NCBI GenBank assembly: GCA_030427935.1
Contig: JAUICI010000018.1
Location: forward strand, 1-33,404
Length of the DNA: 33,404 nt
Reading direction: 5' to 3'
Origin: Bacteroidia bacterium
GTDB lineage: Bacteria; Bacteroidota; Bacteroidia; Flavobacteriales_D; Crocinitomicaceae
Part shown: positions 16,260-24,488 of the stretch, piece by piece
Layout: every line of letters begins with the position of its first letter
Numbering within the stretch: position 1 is the first letter of the stretch
Translations under genes and position numbers: made by a program
Notes under the pieces: generated by a model
Told to the model about the DNA's origin: nothing
The model's database searches: none
The model's input: the letters and a program-made list of their open reading frames with translations, nothing else

Positions 16260-17487
16260 ATTTCATAATTCGTATCGTATAAGTTTGGACTCCATCTTTT
16301 AGTCGAAGGAGATAAAGACCTTTTTCCAATTGATCAATCGCGATTGAATTTCCTGATTGAACTCCATTTTGAACCAACACACCATTCATTGCATAGATCT
16401 CAAAAGATTCAATATGTTTATCAGTAAAAATTCTGATTTCATTTTCATCATTCCAAGTTCGGATTTCAGTATTTAATTCTTCGATGTTTAAGGTGTTCAA
16501 ATCTACATTTTGGTAAATTGTGTCTACGGTACAACCATTATCCACCGCAAGCATCACATTGTAAGTACCCATGGAAGCATAAGTATGACTTGGATCTGAA
16601 GAAGTACTCGAGTTTAGATCTCCGAAATCCCAATAAAAGTCTGTTGAATTTATAGAGTTATTCGTGAAATTCACATTCATTCCGGATCCAGAATACGTGA
16701 AATCGGCCATGGCGTCATAAGCTCCGATATTCCATTCATTTAAGCTATCCAAAACAGTCATGGAAGCAACATCCTGAATGATTTGAGCCTGACCAGCAGG
16801 TAATCCCGGATCAAAAGTAGAACCTGAAATAGATTCTCTAAAAATCGACACATAGAATACACATGCCGCCAAGTAAGACCCTTCTAGACTTGGGTGGGAT
16901 TCATCTGGTGAATACAAATCAATTGCTGGATAATTGTTTCGAATATACCTCCATGCTTCTCCAACAGGGGCAACAGAGCCGTCATTCTGATTTGCCATGG
17001 TGGTGTATGACAATCTCAGTCTGGATTGCATGCCATCGTAAGTACAAAATGGAGGGTAAAATGCACAATTGGATTGATCCCCATTCTCTCTTCCCCAAGT
17101 CATGAAAAACATGGATTCAGAGCATGCATTATTTGATTTTACCGAGTCGTTTAGAATTGTCGCATAGGGATAAACTTCCTGAGCCAATTGTCCGTCCGGA
17201 AAAGCTCCTTCTTGGGATTGGCATTGCATCACAACATAATCCCAATCATTTGAAGCAATTTTGGATAAAGAAGTCGCATTTGTCGCATGCTGTAAAAGTC
17301 TTTGTCCGCCAGGTGTATTCGCATCGTGAATCAAAGTGTTTCCTTTTGAAGTGGCTAGATTTTCTACCATTAATGGCATCTGATTGTAATAGGTATAAGA
17401 ATTACCCAGAAATAAGACCTTTTTGGTTACTTGTCCAAAAACAGTCAAAGAGCCAAAGGCTAAAGCAATTGTAAGTAGTTTTTTCAT
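16258..17487 (-). CDS. Secreted SGNH-hydrolase with PKD domain and T9SS type A tail
   Basis: 409 residues. Signal peptide ~1-19 ends VFGQ. The SGNH/GDSL-like esterase domain (~22-250) has the nucleophile block FLGNSYTYY (Ser30), a Gly in TPGG (60-61), and the C-terminal DxxH pair Asp195/His198 in SPDESHPS. The block III Asn is replaced by Gln-rich VMQCQSQEG, as in some subfamilies. A PKD domain (~258-330) contains FYWDFGD (284-290) and DPSHTYASMGTYNV. The end (~335-409) is a T9SS type A-like sorting domain. The enzyme would be exported to the surface; the ester substrate, possibly a polysaccharide acyl group, is inference. It is transcribed against the neighbouring T9SS genes. Confidence 0.88.
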   Translation of the reverse strand: MKKLLTIALAFGSLTVFGQVTKKVLFLGNSYTYYNQMPLMVENLATSKGNTLIHDANTPGGQRLLQHATNATSLSKIASNDWDYVVMQCQSQEGAFPDGQLAQEVYPYATILNDSVKSNNACSESMFFMTWGRENGDQSNCAFYPPFCTYDGMQSRLRLSYTTMANQNDGSVAPVGEAWRYIRNNYPAIDLYSPDESHPSLEGSYLAACVFYVSIFRESISGSTFDPGLPAGQAQIIQDVASMTVLDSLNEWNIGAYDAMADFTYSGSGMNVNFTNNSINSTDFYWDFGDLNSSTSSDPSHTYASMGTYNVMLAVDNGCTVDTIYQNVDLNTLNIEELNTEIRTWNDENEIRIFTDKHIESFEIYAMNGVLVQNGVQSGNSIAIDQLEKGLYLLRLKDGVQTYTIRIMK

Positions 17488-17669
17488 TTGTTTTCATTTT
17501 TCATAACTGCTACAAAGACTTTGAATTTTTCATAACGTTGCCAAAGTAAGTTAAATTAGTTCGAGCTTAAATTGGATTCCTACCTGTGATGGCTAGAAAA
17601 AACAAAGATTTTTGCGTAAATTAACAACTGTTTAAGCACTTCAAACGTTTAGTATATAAAGGTCATCGA

Positions 17670-19943
17670 ATGAAATACATATCTATTACCATACTTTTAT
17701 TCCTTACATCATTTACCTATGGACAGTTTGCCTTCAAAAGGTCTGATTTCATAGACGTTAACAAAAACTCTGTTTTACAAGATTTGGCTTGGTCTGGAGG
17801 TTTGAATTTTGCACAGTTTTCCAATATTGATTTGGATTATGATGGCAATATGGATTTATTCATTTTTGATCGATCTTCGAATAAGTGTCTAACATTTAAA
17901 CATAGTGGAAATGCGGGGACGGAGGAGTTTACTTATGCTCCAGATTATGAGGCGGCCTTTCCGGATTTAACTTCATGGGTGCTTTTAAGAGATTACAATT
18001 GTGATGGTAAAATGGATATTTTTGCCCACACTTCAGCTGGGATCAAATTGTACAAGAATATTGGAAACGCGACAAGCGGATTGGAATTTGAATTAGTTGA
18101 TCCTTTGATTTTCACCTTGTTTTATGGAACTCCGGTGAATCTTTATGTATCTGCTGGAGATGTTCCTGGAATTGCCGATATCGATGGAGATGGAGATATG
18201 GATATCCTGACTTTTGGGGTGTCTGGATCGAGTGTCGAATACCATAAAAATTATTCCATTGAGATGTATGGAGTTTGTGATTCCATTGTATACGAAATGC
18301 GAAACGAATGTTGGGGGAGATTTACCGAATCTTCGGTTTCCAATGCAGTTAATTTATGGGATACACTAACATGGCCTTGCGATGGTTCCACTGTTACCAA
18401 TCCAGAAATAGTCGATTTCAATTTTGATCCAAGAGATGTATTAATCAATTCTGGAGAGAGCAGAAATCGCCATGTAGGTTCCACGCTTTTACCTTTTGAT
18501 AATGATGGAAATGGAGTCATGGATTTACTGATTGGAGATGTTTCCTATCCGAACATGGTCTATACAGAAAACTATGGTACGGTCCCAAATACCAATTCAG
18601 GAATGGGTTATCAGGAATCGAATTTTCCATCGAATACAACTCCTATTGATGTGGACATTTTTCCAGCTGGTTTTTATGTAGATATCGACATGGATGGAAA
18701 GAGGGAGTTGGTGGTTTCTCCAAATTCAACTTCGAATTCGGTTGATATGGAGTCGGTTTGGCATTATTTAAATACAGGAACTGATGCGAATCCTACTTTT
18801 AGCTTTTCCAGCACAGATCTTTTGCAACATCGAATGATCGATAATGGAGTAGGTGCGTATCCCGTTTTGTTTGACCACGACGGAGATGGTTTAAAAGATT
18901 TGATTGTGGCCAATTCCTACTATTACAATTCAACAGATCAGGCGATCTATTCCCGACTGGCTTATTACAAGAATACAGGAACTGCATCTGTTCCGGAATT
19001 TACTTTCGTGACGAATGATTATGCCAATCTGGAAAATACGGGATTGCAAATCAATATATATCCAGCATTTGGGGATACGGATGGAGATGGAGATGAAGAC
19101 ATGTATATCGGTGACTTGAATGGTGGAATTCACTATTATGAAAATACTGCGGGTGCTGGGAATCCAGCTGTTTTTACGACTCCGGTTTTGGATATTACGG
19201 ATGCGGTTGGTACTCCAATTAATGTAGGTCAGTATTCGACTCCGGTGATTATTGACATGGATCGGGATGGACTCAAAGATTTGGTCATTGGCTGCAGAAC
19301 AGGAAGCTTATATTATTACAAGAACACAGGTACGGCGAATAATCCAAAGTTTACTTATCAAACAGATGACTTTGGTGGGGTTGATACCAAAGACTATTCT
19401 TCGCCTTATGGTCATTCGGTGCCTTCTTTTGTGGATCACAATGGAGAGTATGAATTGTTCCTTGGTTCATTTTCGGGTTATTTGTTTTACTATACAGACA
19501 TTGATGCGAATCTAACTGGCACATTTACAGAGGTGGATACCTTGTATTTAGGTATTGATGATGGCAAGCAAAGCGGGGTAGCAGTTTCAGATTTGGATGG
19601 AGATGGACATTATGAATTGTTTTATGGAACGAAAAGAGGAGGGATGACTTTGTACGAATCCGATTCTACTTTGAGTATTCAGGATTTTTCAATCATTGAA
19701 GAGGAACTATTGATTTATCCGAATCCAACTTCAGGCCTATTTACAGTAGATCTTTCGAATGCACAAAACCCTTATTTGGGTGAGTATATTGAAGTGTACA
19801 ATTCAGTTGGACAATTATTAATTCGAGAAAGAATCAATACGAATCAGATTCAAGTAAACTTGAGTTCTTTTTCAGAAGGCGTTTATATTTTATCTTTGAA
19901 TGCAGAAGGTGTTCGAGTGAATAAGAAAATCATCAAACAATAA
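17670..19943 (+). CDS. FG-GAP/VCBS-like repeat protein with T9SS type A tail
   Basis: 757 residues. The signal peptide is ~1-18 (ends FTYGQ). At least nine DxDxDG-type calcium-loop motifs are spread over the body, for example DLDYDGNMDLF, DIDGDGDMDIL, DHDGDGLKDLI, DTDGDGDEDMY, DMDRDGLKDLV and DLDGDGHYELF. Between them YYKNTG and similar blocks recur, the pattern of FG-GAP/VCBS beta-propeller repeats. The last ~78 residues (LLIYPNPTSG ... VNKKIIKQ) form a type A sorting domain. It is probably a surface-exposed, Ca-binding adhesive or binding protein. The stop overlaps the start of the next lipoprotein gene by one base (TAATG), so the two are coupled. The partner or ligand cannot be told. Confidence 0.9.
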   Translation: MKYISITILLFLTSFTYGQFAFKRSDFIDVNKNSVLQDLAWSGGLNFAQFSNIDLDYDGNMDLFIFDRSSNKCLTFKHSGNAGTEEFTYAPDYEAAFPDLTSWVLLRDYNCDGKMDIFAHTSAGIKLYKNIGNATSGLEFELVDPLIFTLFYGTPVNLYVSAGDVPGIADIDGDGDMDILTFGVSGSSVEYHKNYSIEMYGVCDSIVYEMRNECWGRFTESSVSNAVNLWDTLTWPCDGSTVTNPEIVDFNFDPRDVLINSGESRNRHVGSTLLPFDNDGNGVMDLLIGDVSYPNMVYTENYGTVPNTNSGMGYQESNFPSNTTPIDVDIFPAGFYVDIDMDGKRELVVSPNSTSNSVDMESVWHYLNTGTDANPTFSFSSTDLLQHRMIDNGVGAYPVLFDHDGDGLKDLIVANSYYYNSTDQAIYSRLAYYKNTGTASVPEFTFVTNDYANLENTGLQINIYPAFGDTDGDGDEDMYIGDLNGGIHYYENTAGAGNPAVFTTPVLDITDAVGTPINVGQYSTPVIIDMDRDGLKDLVIGCRTGSLYYYKNTGTANNPKFTYQTDDFGGVDTKDYSSPYGHSVPSFVDHNGEYELFLGSFSGYLFYYTDIDANLTGTFTEVDTLYLGIDDGKQSGVAVSDLDGDGHYELFYGTKRGGMTLYESDSTLSIQDFSIIEEELLIYPNPTSGLFTVDLSNAQNPYLGEYIEVYNSVGQLLIRERINTNQIQVNLSSFSEGVYILSLNAEGVRVNKKIIKQ

Positions 19944-20329
19944 TGAGACAGATACTACTACTCTTAGGATTATTTATACTTACGATTGCTTGCGAAAAAG
20001 CTGGTGAGGGAGGAAAGGCTACTGTAATTGTGCACGGAATTTATGAGAATACAGGAACTCCTGGTGCGATTGTCTATTGTAAATTCAACGAGGAGACCTA
20101 TAATCCGGCTTGGGTTGGCGGAGACATTCAAGATACCATCAATAATTATTCTGAAATCGAATTTGGTCCTTTAAAAAGAGGGCATTATTATTTTTATTCG
20201 ATTTATCACTTTGTAAATGATTCTGGTCAGATGGATTCCGTCATGGCGGGTAAACACATTTACTTGGAAAACAAACCAAGCGCACATCACCTAACAATTG
20301 ATTTCTCAGCCAACAATCCTTTTGAGTAG
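19943..20329 (+). CDS. Small hypothetical lipoprotein
   Basis: 128 residues with lipoprotein signal MRQILLLLGLFILTIAC (Cys17). The mature part is short and beta-rich (ATVIVHGIYENTGTPGAIVYCKF ... GPLKRGHYYFYSIYHF), perhaps one immunoglobulin-like sandwich of the kind that describes a carried value or peptide; I do not recognise the family. The start overlaps the upstream T9SS gene by 1 bp and the stop overlaps the GTG start of the next lipoprotein by 1 bp, so three genes are coupled. The function is probably tied to the large FG-GAP protein. Confidence 0.78.
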   Translation: MRQILLLLGLFILTIACEKAGEGGKATVIVHGIYENTGTPGAIVYCKFNEETYNPAWVGGDIQDTINNYSEIEFGPLKRGHYYFYSIYHFVNDSGQMDSVMAGKHIYLENKPSAHHLTIDFSANNPFE

Positions 20330-21162
20330 TGAGAAGTCTGATCCTGTTTTGTGTTTTAATACTTTTCCTTTTCTCTTGTTCCGAACCAGTTCAAGATGAT
20401 TCAACTAAAACAAAGCCAAAACCTGAAATTACGACTAAGCAAGATTCTGTTGAAGTCGATCAGGAGGAGGCTCCAATTGCATCTACTAAGCCAATTCTTT
20501 TTAATAAAGATTCTTTGGTTAAAGCATGCGAACAGCATGTAATCGACAACTACCAAAAGAATATTGGAGAGGAGACATTCGGAAAAGACATTCAAATCAA
20601 CGGAAGCATTGGGTTTGAAAATGAAGACTTTTTGGTGATTAATATCGAGGAGATCATTGAGTATGGTTCATGGAATTATACCGAATCTTCCATGATTTTC
20701 AATAAATCCAGAGGTCGGCTTGAGCTTGTAAAAGTCGATTCAAAAAAAGATGAGAATTGGGAGATAACAGAAAACTTGTTTTACGAAGGTCGCATCAATG
20801 GATTGGTTGAGAAGTCTCTTATGTTGAATGGAAATGATCGACCGGATTTCATCGTTTACGCCAGCCAAACGCGGCGAACGCAGAAAACAATCTGGGGGAA
20901 TATTTATGAATTGGATTTGACCAAAAATCATTTAAAGCTATTTGATCTTTCTTCAAATAGTCAGATTACCATGGGGGAATGTGAAGGAGAGTTTGGTCAC
21001 CTGGAAAAATTCATTGTCAGCGATACAAAAAGTGATTTACCCATTGTTGAAATTCAGATATCGGAAAGCGAGTGTATAGATTTCAAGGTTGTGTCAAATG
21101 AGTTGCCAAATCAGCAGTATCAGTGGGATCCGAGTTCTGAAAAATTTCTTAAAATAAAGTGA
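20329..21162 (+). CDS. Hypothetical lipoprotein (GTG start)
   Basis: 277 residues starting at GTG, which overlaps the preceding TAG. The signal is MRSLILFCVLILFLFSC (Cys17), followed by a Thr/Lys/Pro/Glu-rich linker to ~60, then a domain with repeated beta segments (LMLNGNDRPDFIVYASQTRRTQKTIWGNIYELDLTKNHLKLFD). Possibly a periplasmic or surface lipoprotein; family not recognised. It is the last gene of the coupled set 17670-21162. Confidence 0.78.
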   Translation: MRSLILFCVLILFLFSCSEPVQDDSTKTKPKPEITTKQDSVEVDQEEAPIASTKPILFNKDSLVKACEQHVIDNYQKNIGEETFGKDIQINGSIGFENEDFLVINIEEIIEYGSWNYTESSMIFNKSRGRLELVKVDSKKDENWEITENLFYEGRINGLVEKSLMLNGNDRPDFIVYASQTRRTQKTIWGNIYELDLTKNHLKLFDLSSNSQITMGECEGEFGHLEKFIVSDTKSDLPIVEIQISESECIDFKVVSNELPNQQYQWDPSSEKFLKIK

Positions 21163-21300
21163 TGCGATTTTTAAAGAAGACGATCACTTTTTTGGGTATG
21201 ATTTTTCCTTTTATCAAAGACCCCTCATGACCTTCCAATTATGCATGAATGCGATTTTAACTTTGAAGAGGAGACGACTTTAGAATGTAACTTTCTATAG
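21162..21300 (+). pseudogene. Possible frameshifted remnant of a small secreted-protein gene
   Basis: An ATG overlapping the previous stop opens a 22-residue frame that looks like a signal peptide (MRFLKKTITFLGMIFPF) and stops at 21228-21230. The next frame continues from there with HECDFNFEEETTLECNFL and stops at 21300. One indel would join signal and tail into a peptide of about 45 residues. It could equally be non-coding leader of the next gene. Low confidence. Confidence 0.25.
21258..21265 (+). promoter_or_regulatory. Putative -7 box (TAACTTTG) for the barrel gene
   Basis: TAACTTTG fits TAnnTTTG and lies 53 bp before the ATG at 21319. A -33 TTG at proper spacing is not evident. Confidence 0.35.
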
Positions 21301-21318
21301 GGAGTGTATTCCAAAAGT

Positions 21319-21987
21319 ATGCGTGTTCTACTTTTTATTTTTCTTTTCGCTCAATCGATTTCCTTTGGTCAGCACAAAATTGGCGCTTCAAATGCCTTTA
21401 CCTGGTCGAATTTTGTGGATCAAGAAAAGAATATTGAGAATAAGTTTTTGTTCGGATATTCTGGTAAGGTCTATTATGAATATGGACTGGATCTGGGTTT
21501 GGCATTTAATATTGGTTTATGTTATCAACAAAGAGGGTATAAGTTTGATTCTTTTTACTTGATTAATGGAACTCAACTTGATTTCACAGTTAAATATCGA
21601 ACTCAACAGATTACCATTCCAATAGGAGTTAGATATTATTTTCTAAAAAGTAATTTCATGTTTTTCGGAGTAGATTTTCAGCCAGGATTTCGATTTAAAG
21701 ATAAAAGAACTGGACCTGAAGTGGGTTGGGGAGGTTATCATCCAAGTGCACAAAGTCAATATGAACCAAATCAAAAATTTGATTTTTCCATACAACTGGA
21801 ATTTGCTCCAGCTAGTTTTCATATGCATATTGGGAGTACAGCAACATTGAATGCTTATTTGGCGGTCTATTTCCAGTATAGTCTTACAAAAATGAACCCA
21901 CATCAAGAATTAAATAATAGGGACTTGAATCTTTATACCATCGGACTCAATTTGATAGCGAATGTCAATTTTGCTAGAAGAAAATAG
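21319..21987 (+). CDS. Outer-membrane beta-barrel protein
   Basis: About 222 residues from the ATG at 21319; the longer frame starts with a GTG at 21304 that would put YSKS before a perfect signal peptide, so I prefer the shorter form. Signal MRVLLFIFLFAQSISFGQ. The mature part has alternating beta strands typical of small porin-like barrels: FLFGYSGKVYYEYGLDLGLAFNIGLCYQQRGYKF, TVKYRTQQITIPIGVRYYF, FFGVDFQPGFRF, ending LNLYTIGLNLIANVNFARR. This is the style of the PorT/outer-membrane-protein beta-barrel group in Bacteroidota. Function unknown. Confidence 0.82.
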   Translation: MRVLLFIFLFAQSISFGQHKIGASNAFTWSNFVDQEKNIENKFLFGYSGKVYYEYGLDLGLAFNIGLCYQQRGYKFDSFYLINGTQLDFTVKYRTQQITIPIGVRYYFLKSNFMFFGVDFQPGFRFKDKRTGPEVGWGGYHPSAQSQYEPNQKFDFSIQLEFAPASFHMHIGSTATLNAYLAVYFQYSLTKMNPHQELNNRDLNLYTIGLNLIANVNFARRK

Positions 21988-22095
21988 GGTTTCTATTGGC
22001 CTACATAATCAAATTACCTTTTCCTTTCTTACCAAGTTTCTCGCGAATAATAAATTGACCTTTATTTCTGAAATGGAAATCAGTAGTTTTGATTC

Positions 22096-23145
22096 ATGGT
22101 CAGAGTCATCTTCATCTTGTCACTTTATTTTCTGTTTTCTTGTTCAGGCAAGATTGAAGTTGTGGAAGTTCCCAAAGAAGTCGACCTGATCCAATTCGAA
22201 GATTCTGTTTTTCACTTTGAGCAAGTCAGCCGGTATTTTGATAAAATTCAAAGTCTGCGAATAGAAGAAGACGATTTTGCGGAATTTGCGAAAAACAGAA
22301 AACTATATTCCGGTTTAGAATACATCCGATTGGAAGAGGGACATTATCGATTCTTACCCAAAACATTATTTGACCTTCCCAATCTGAAACGAATTGGAGC
22401 ATGGGGGACATTGCTTCAGCCTGCCTATGTAGACTCCATGAAGGATGCGTATCCAACTATTGAAATCAATTATCACCCATACACCAAAATGGTGCACGTT
22501 TACGGTGATCAAAATTTAAATGAGATAAAAGAACATTCGGGTAATGATGGGATGCATGTCATGTTGGACTGTGATTGGGACATGAAAGAACAATTTGACT
22601 CCCTCGCTAAATATCCTGGAATCGTAACATTGGATTATACCATGTGTGAATCCATGACCATTCCGAAAAATATAGACCAATTCAAAGAGCTTTATAAACT
22701 GCATATTGGAGATTGCGATTTGTCTCTAAAACAGGTTCCAAAAACCGTCGGGAATTTGAAATCTTTGCGTGATATCTATGGGAATGGGAATTATTTTCCA
22801 GAATTACCTAAAGGTTTTTATGAATTGGATAGCTTGAATTCGGTGACGTTCTGGCGATGTGCAATTCGAAAAATTTCTCCTCGGATTGGCAATTGGAAAC
22901 GATTGGAATTGCTGTTTTTAGATTATAATCAGATCAAATCCTTGCCCCAAGAAATAGGAAAAATGGAAAAGCTACAATTGATCTCCATTATTGAAAATCC
23001 AATACGTTCTTTTCCTTCTGAAATCAAAAAGTGTAAAAGCTTGAAATGGATTTACATCGATGAAGAAAATTGGGATCCAGCGAATCTAGATAGTTTAAGG
23101 AAGTGGTTTCCAAATTCAAATTTGAACGAGTATAAAAAGAAGTAG
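22096..23145 (+). CDS. Leucine-rich repeat lipoprotein
   Basis: 349 residues. Lipoprotein signal MVRVIFILSLYFLFSC (Cys16). From about residue 195 to 335 the spacing of Leu/Ile matches leucine-rich repeats of ~23 residues, for example LKSLRDIYGNGNYFPELPKGFYELDSL, WKRLELLFLDYNQIKSLPQEIGKMEKL and LQLISIIENPIRSFPSEIKKC. The N-terminal ~190 residues have weaker repeats (LEYIRLEEGHYRFLPKTLFDLPNLKRI). LRR solenoids usually bind proteins; here exposed on a membrane by a lipid anchor. Ligand unknown. Closed by the hairpin at 23151-23186. Confidence 0.88.
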   Translation: MVRVIFILSLYFLFSCSGKIEVVEVPKEVDLIQFEDSVFHFEQVSRYFDKIQSLRIEEDDFAEFAKNRKLYSGLEYIRLEEGHYRFLPKTLFDLPNLKRIGAWGTLLQPAYVDSMKDAYPTIEINYHPYTKMVHVYGDQNLNEIKEHSGNDGMHVMLDCDWDMKEQFDSLAKYPGIVTLDYTMCESMTIPKNIDQFKELYKLHIGDCDLSLKQVPKTVGNLKSLRDIYGNGNYFPELPKGFYELDSLNSVTFWRCAIRKISPRIGNWKRLELLFLDYNQIKSLPQEIGKMEKLQLISIIENPIRSFPSEIKKCKSLKWIYIDEENWDPANLDSLRKWFPNSNLNEYKKK

Positions 23146-23150
23146 ATACT

Positions 23151-23186
23151 TCAAATAACCCGGGAATTCATTCCGGGGTTATTTGA
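23151..23186 (+). terminator. Terminator palindrome, copy 1
   Basis: TCAAATAACC (23151-23160) pairs with GGTTATTTGA (23177-23186). The centre CGGGAATTCATTCCGG is also palindromic, with one G-G mismatch. It starts 5 bp after the LRR gene stop and has no long T-run beyond the stem. It closely resembles 23746-23777. Confidence 0.7.
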
Positions 23187-23227
23187 AAGGGTAGCTCGAG
23201 CCTCATTAGGTTATATTTAAAAATAAA

Positions 23228-23734
23228 ATGAAAGTAATTGTTTATATACTGTTTAGCATTTTGCCTCTTAGCTTATTCTCACAAAAAGAGTACTTAGTTA
23301 TCGACACCATGATTATCGGTAATTATGATTCTATTCAGGGAAAAGACACCGCTTTCTTAATGGTTGCGAATAATGCATCTGAAATGTTCGGTTGTAAAAT
23401 TTGTGATGCCGAAATCCGATTCTCCAATCAAACCGAAGTCATACCTTTTATTAGTGATGTTGGAGGTCCATTCGAGAATTTAGGTGATTTGAATGGCGAT
23501 GGTATTGATGAAATTGCGCATACACGAACATGGTATATGGGCTGCCGAGGTGTATATCAGATTTTTCAAAATGTAAAAGGGGTATGGATTGAAATTGGGT
23601 ATATGTCCTATCATGCTTGTGGAGATAAAAGAGGAATTCGAGATCGGGTAAACTACAAAGGGAATGGGAAGCTCATATTGGAAGGTGGAACCCCGCATGG
23701 AGAGAAGATTTTTAAAACTGTTGAGATGAAATAG
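23228..23734 (+). CDS. Small secreted protein, DGDG/Cys paralogue 1
   Basis: 168 residues. Signal peptide ~1-19 (ends LSLFSQ). The mature protein has the motif GGPFENLGDLNGDGIDEIAHTRTW at 79-102, an FG-GAP-like Ca-loop (DLNGDGIDE) followed by a fixed HTRTW. Cys pairs flank it: CKIC at ~57-60, and later MGCRGVYQIF and YHACGDKRG. It is paralogous with the next gene, which keeps the same motif and Cys positions. Possibly a single blade of a beta-propeller-like fold stabilised by disulfides. No known function. Confidence 0.78.
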   Translation: MKVIVYILFSILPLSLFSQKEYLVIDTMIIGNYDSIQGKDTAFLMVANNASEMFGCKICDAEIRFSNQTEVIPFISDVGGPFENLGDLNGDGIDEIAHTRTWYMGCRGVYQIFQNVKGVWIEIGYMSYHACGDKRGIRDRVNYKGNGKLILEGGTPHGEKIFKTVEMK

Positions 23735-23745
23735 ATCAGAGTCAG

Positions 23746-23777
23746 AATAACCCGGGAATTCATTCCCGGGTTATTTT
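23746..23777 (+). terminator. Terminator palindrome, copy 2
   Basis: AATAACCCGGGAAT (23746-23759) and ATTCCCGGGTTATT (23762-23775) are perfect arms around TC, then TTTTGC. It starts 12 bp after the stop of DGDG/Cys paralogue 1. Nearly the same palindrome lies at 23151-23186. Confidence 0.8.
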
Positions 23778-23871
23778 GCTTTTATAAACTGACAAAAATC
23801 CCCTTCCATATTGCCGAATGACATAAATCTTTCCAAGCTATTCTTATAACTTCGTGGGATATGCTCACGAT

Positions 23872-24390
23872 ATGAAGTATCTGTTTTTAGTAGTATTTTA
23901 TTCTTTGTTTTCTCTAATCGGTTTCGGTCAGGAGGATTCTGTCAAACTAGTTTTGTCCAAAACGATTTATGGGAATTTTGATGCTAAAGAAGGCTTTGAT
24001 AAAGCTTATTTATACGTGCCAGATAAATCCATGAATGCCACAGATTGTCGTTGTTGTATTTCCGAAATTCGATTTGAGGGGCAAGAGTATGTGTTGAAGT
24101 TCATGTCGGACACAGGCGGACCATTTGAGAATGTAGGGGATTTGGACGGGGACGGTGTTGATGAAATTGGACATACCCGAACCTGGTTTGAAACCTGCTG
24201 GGGAACCTACGAGATTTATAAGAATATAGGTCATAAATGGGTTGGGATTGCAGTACAAGAATACCGAGTATGCAAGGATAAAAAAGGTATCAAAGCACGA
24301 ATTAAAGTCTTGGACAATGGTAATTTGCTTTTAGAGGGTCATGATATTTATGGTAAAGTTCAGTATGAAGAACACGTTATTTATTACTAA
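23872..24390 (+). CDS. Small secreted protein, DGDG/Cys paralogue 2
   Basis: 172 residues from the ATG at 23872 (a GTG six codons upstream gives a poorer signal peptide). Signal ~1-20 (FLVVFYSLFSLIGFGQ). The mature part repeats the neighbour's GGPFENVGDLDGDGVDEIGHTRTW motif and Cys positions (DCRCC, CWGTYEIY, YRVCKDKKG). The two differ elsewhere, so the motif and cysteines mark the constrained core. Separated from paralogue 1 by the copy 2 palindrome, so it likely has its own promoter, which I cannot define. Function unknown. Confidence 0.78.
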   Translation: MKYLFLVVFYSLFSLIGFGQEDSVKLVLSKTIYGNFDAKEGFDKAYLYVPDKSMNATDCRCCISEIRFEGQEYVLKFMSDTGGPFENVGDLDGDGVDEIGHTRTWFETCWGTYEIYKNIGHKWVGIAVQEYRVCKDKKGIKARIKVLDNGNLLLEGHDIYGKVQYEEHVIYY

Positions 24391-24488
24391 TTTGTCCAAA
24401 TAAAAACCTATTCCAACCGGATAATAAAAGCCACTTTCAGGCCACCATATCCCTTCCTATTTTAGAGAGGAAATTAAAAGAATAGGGG

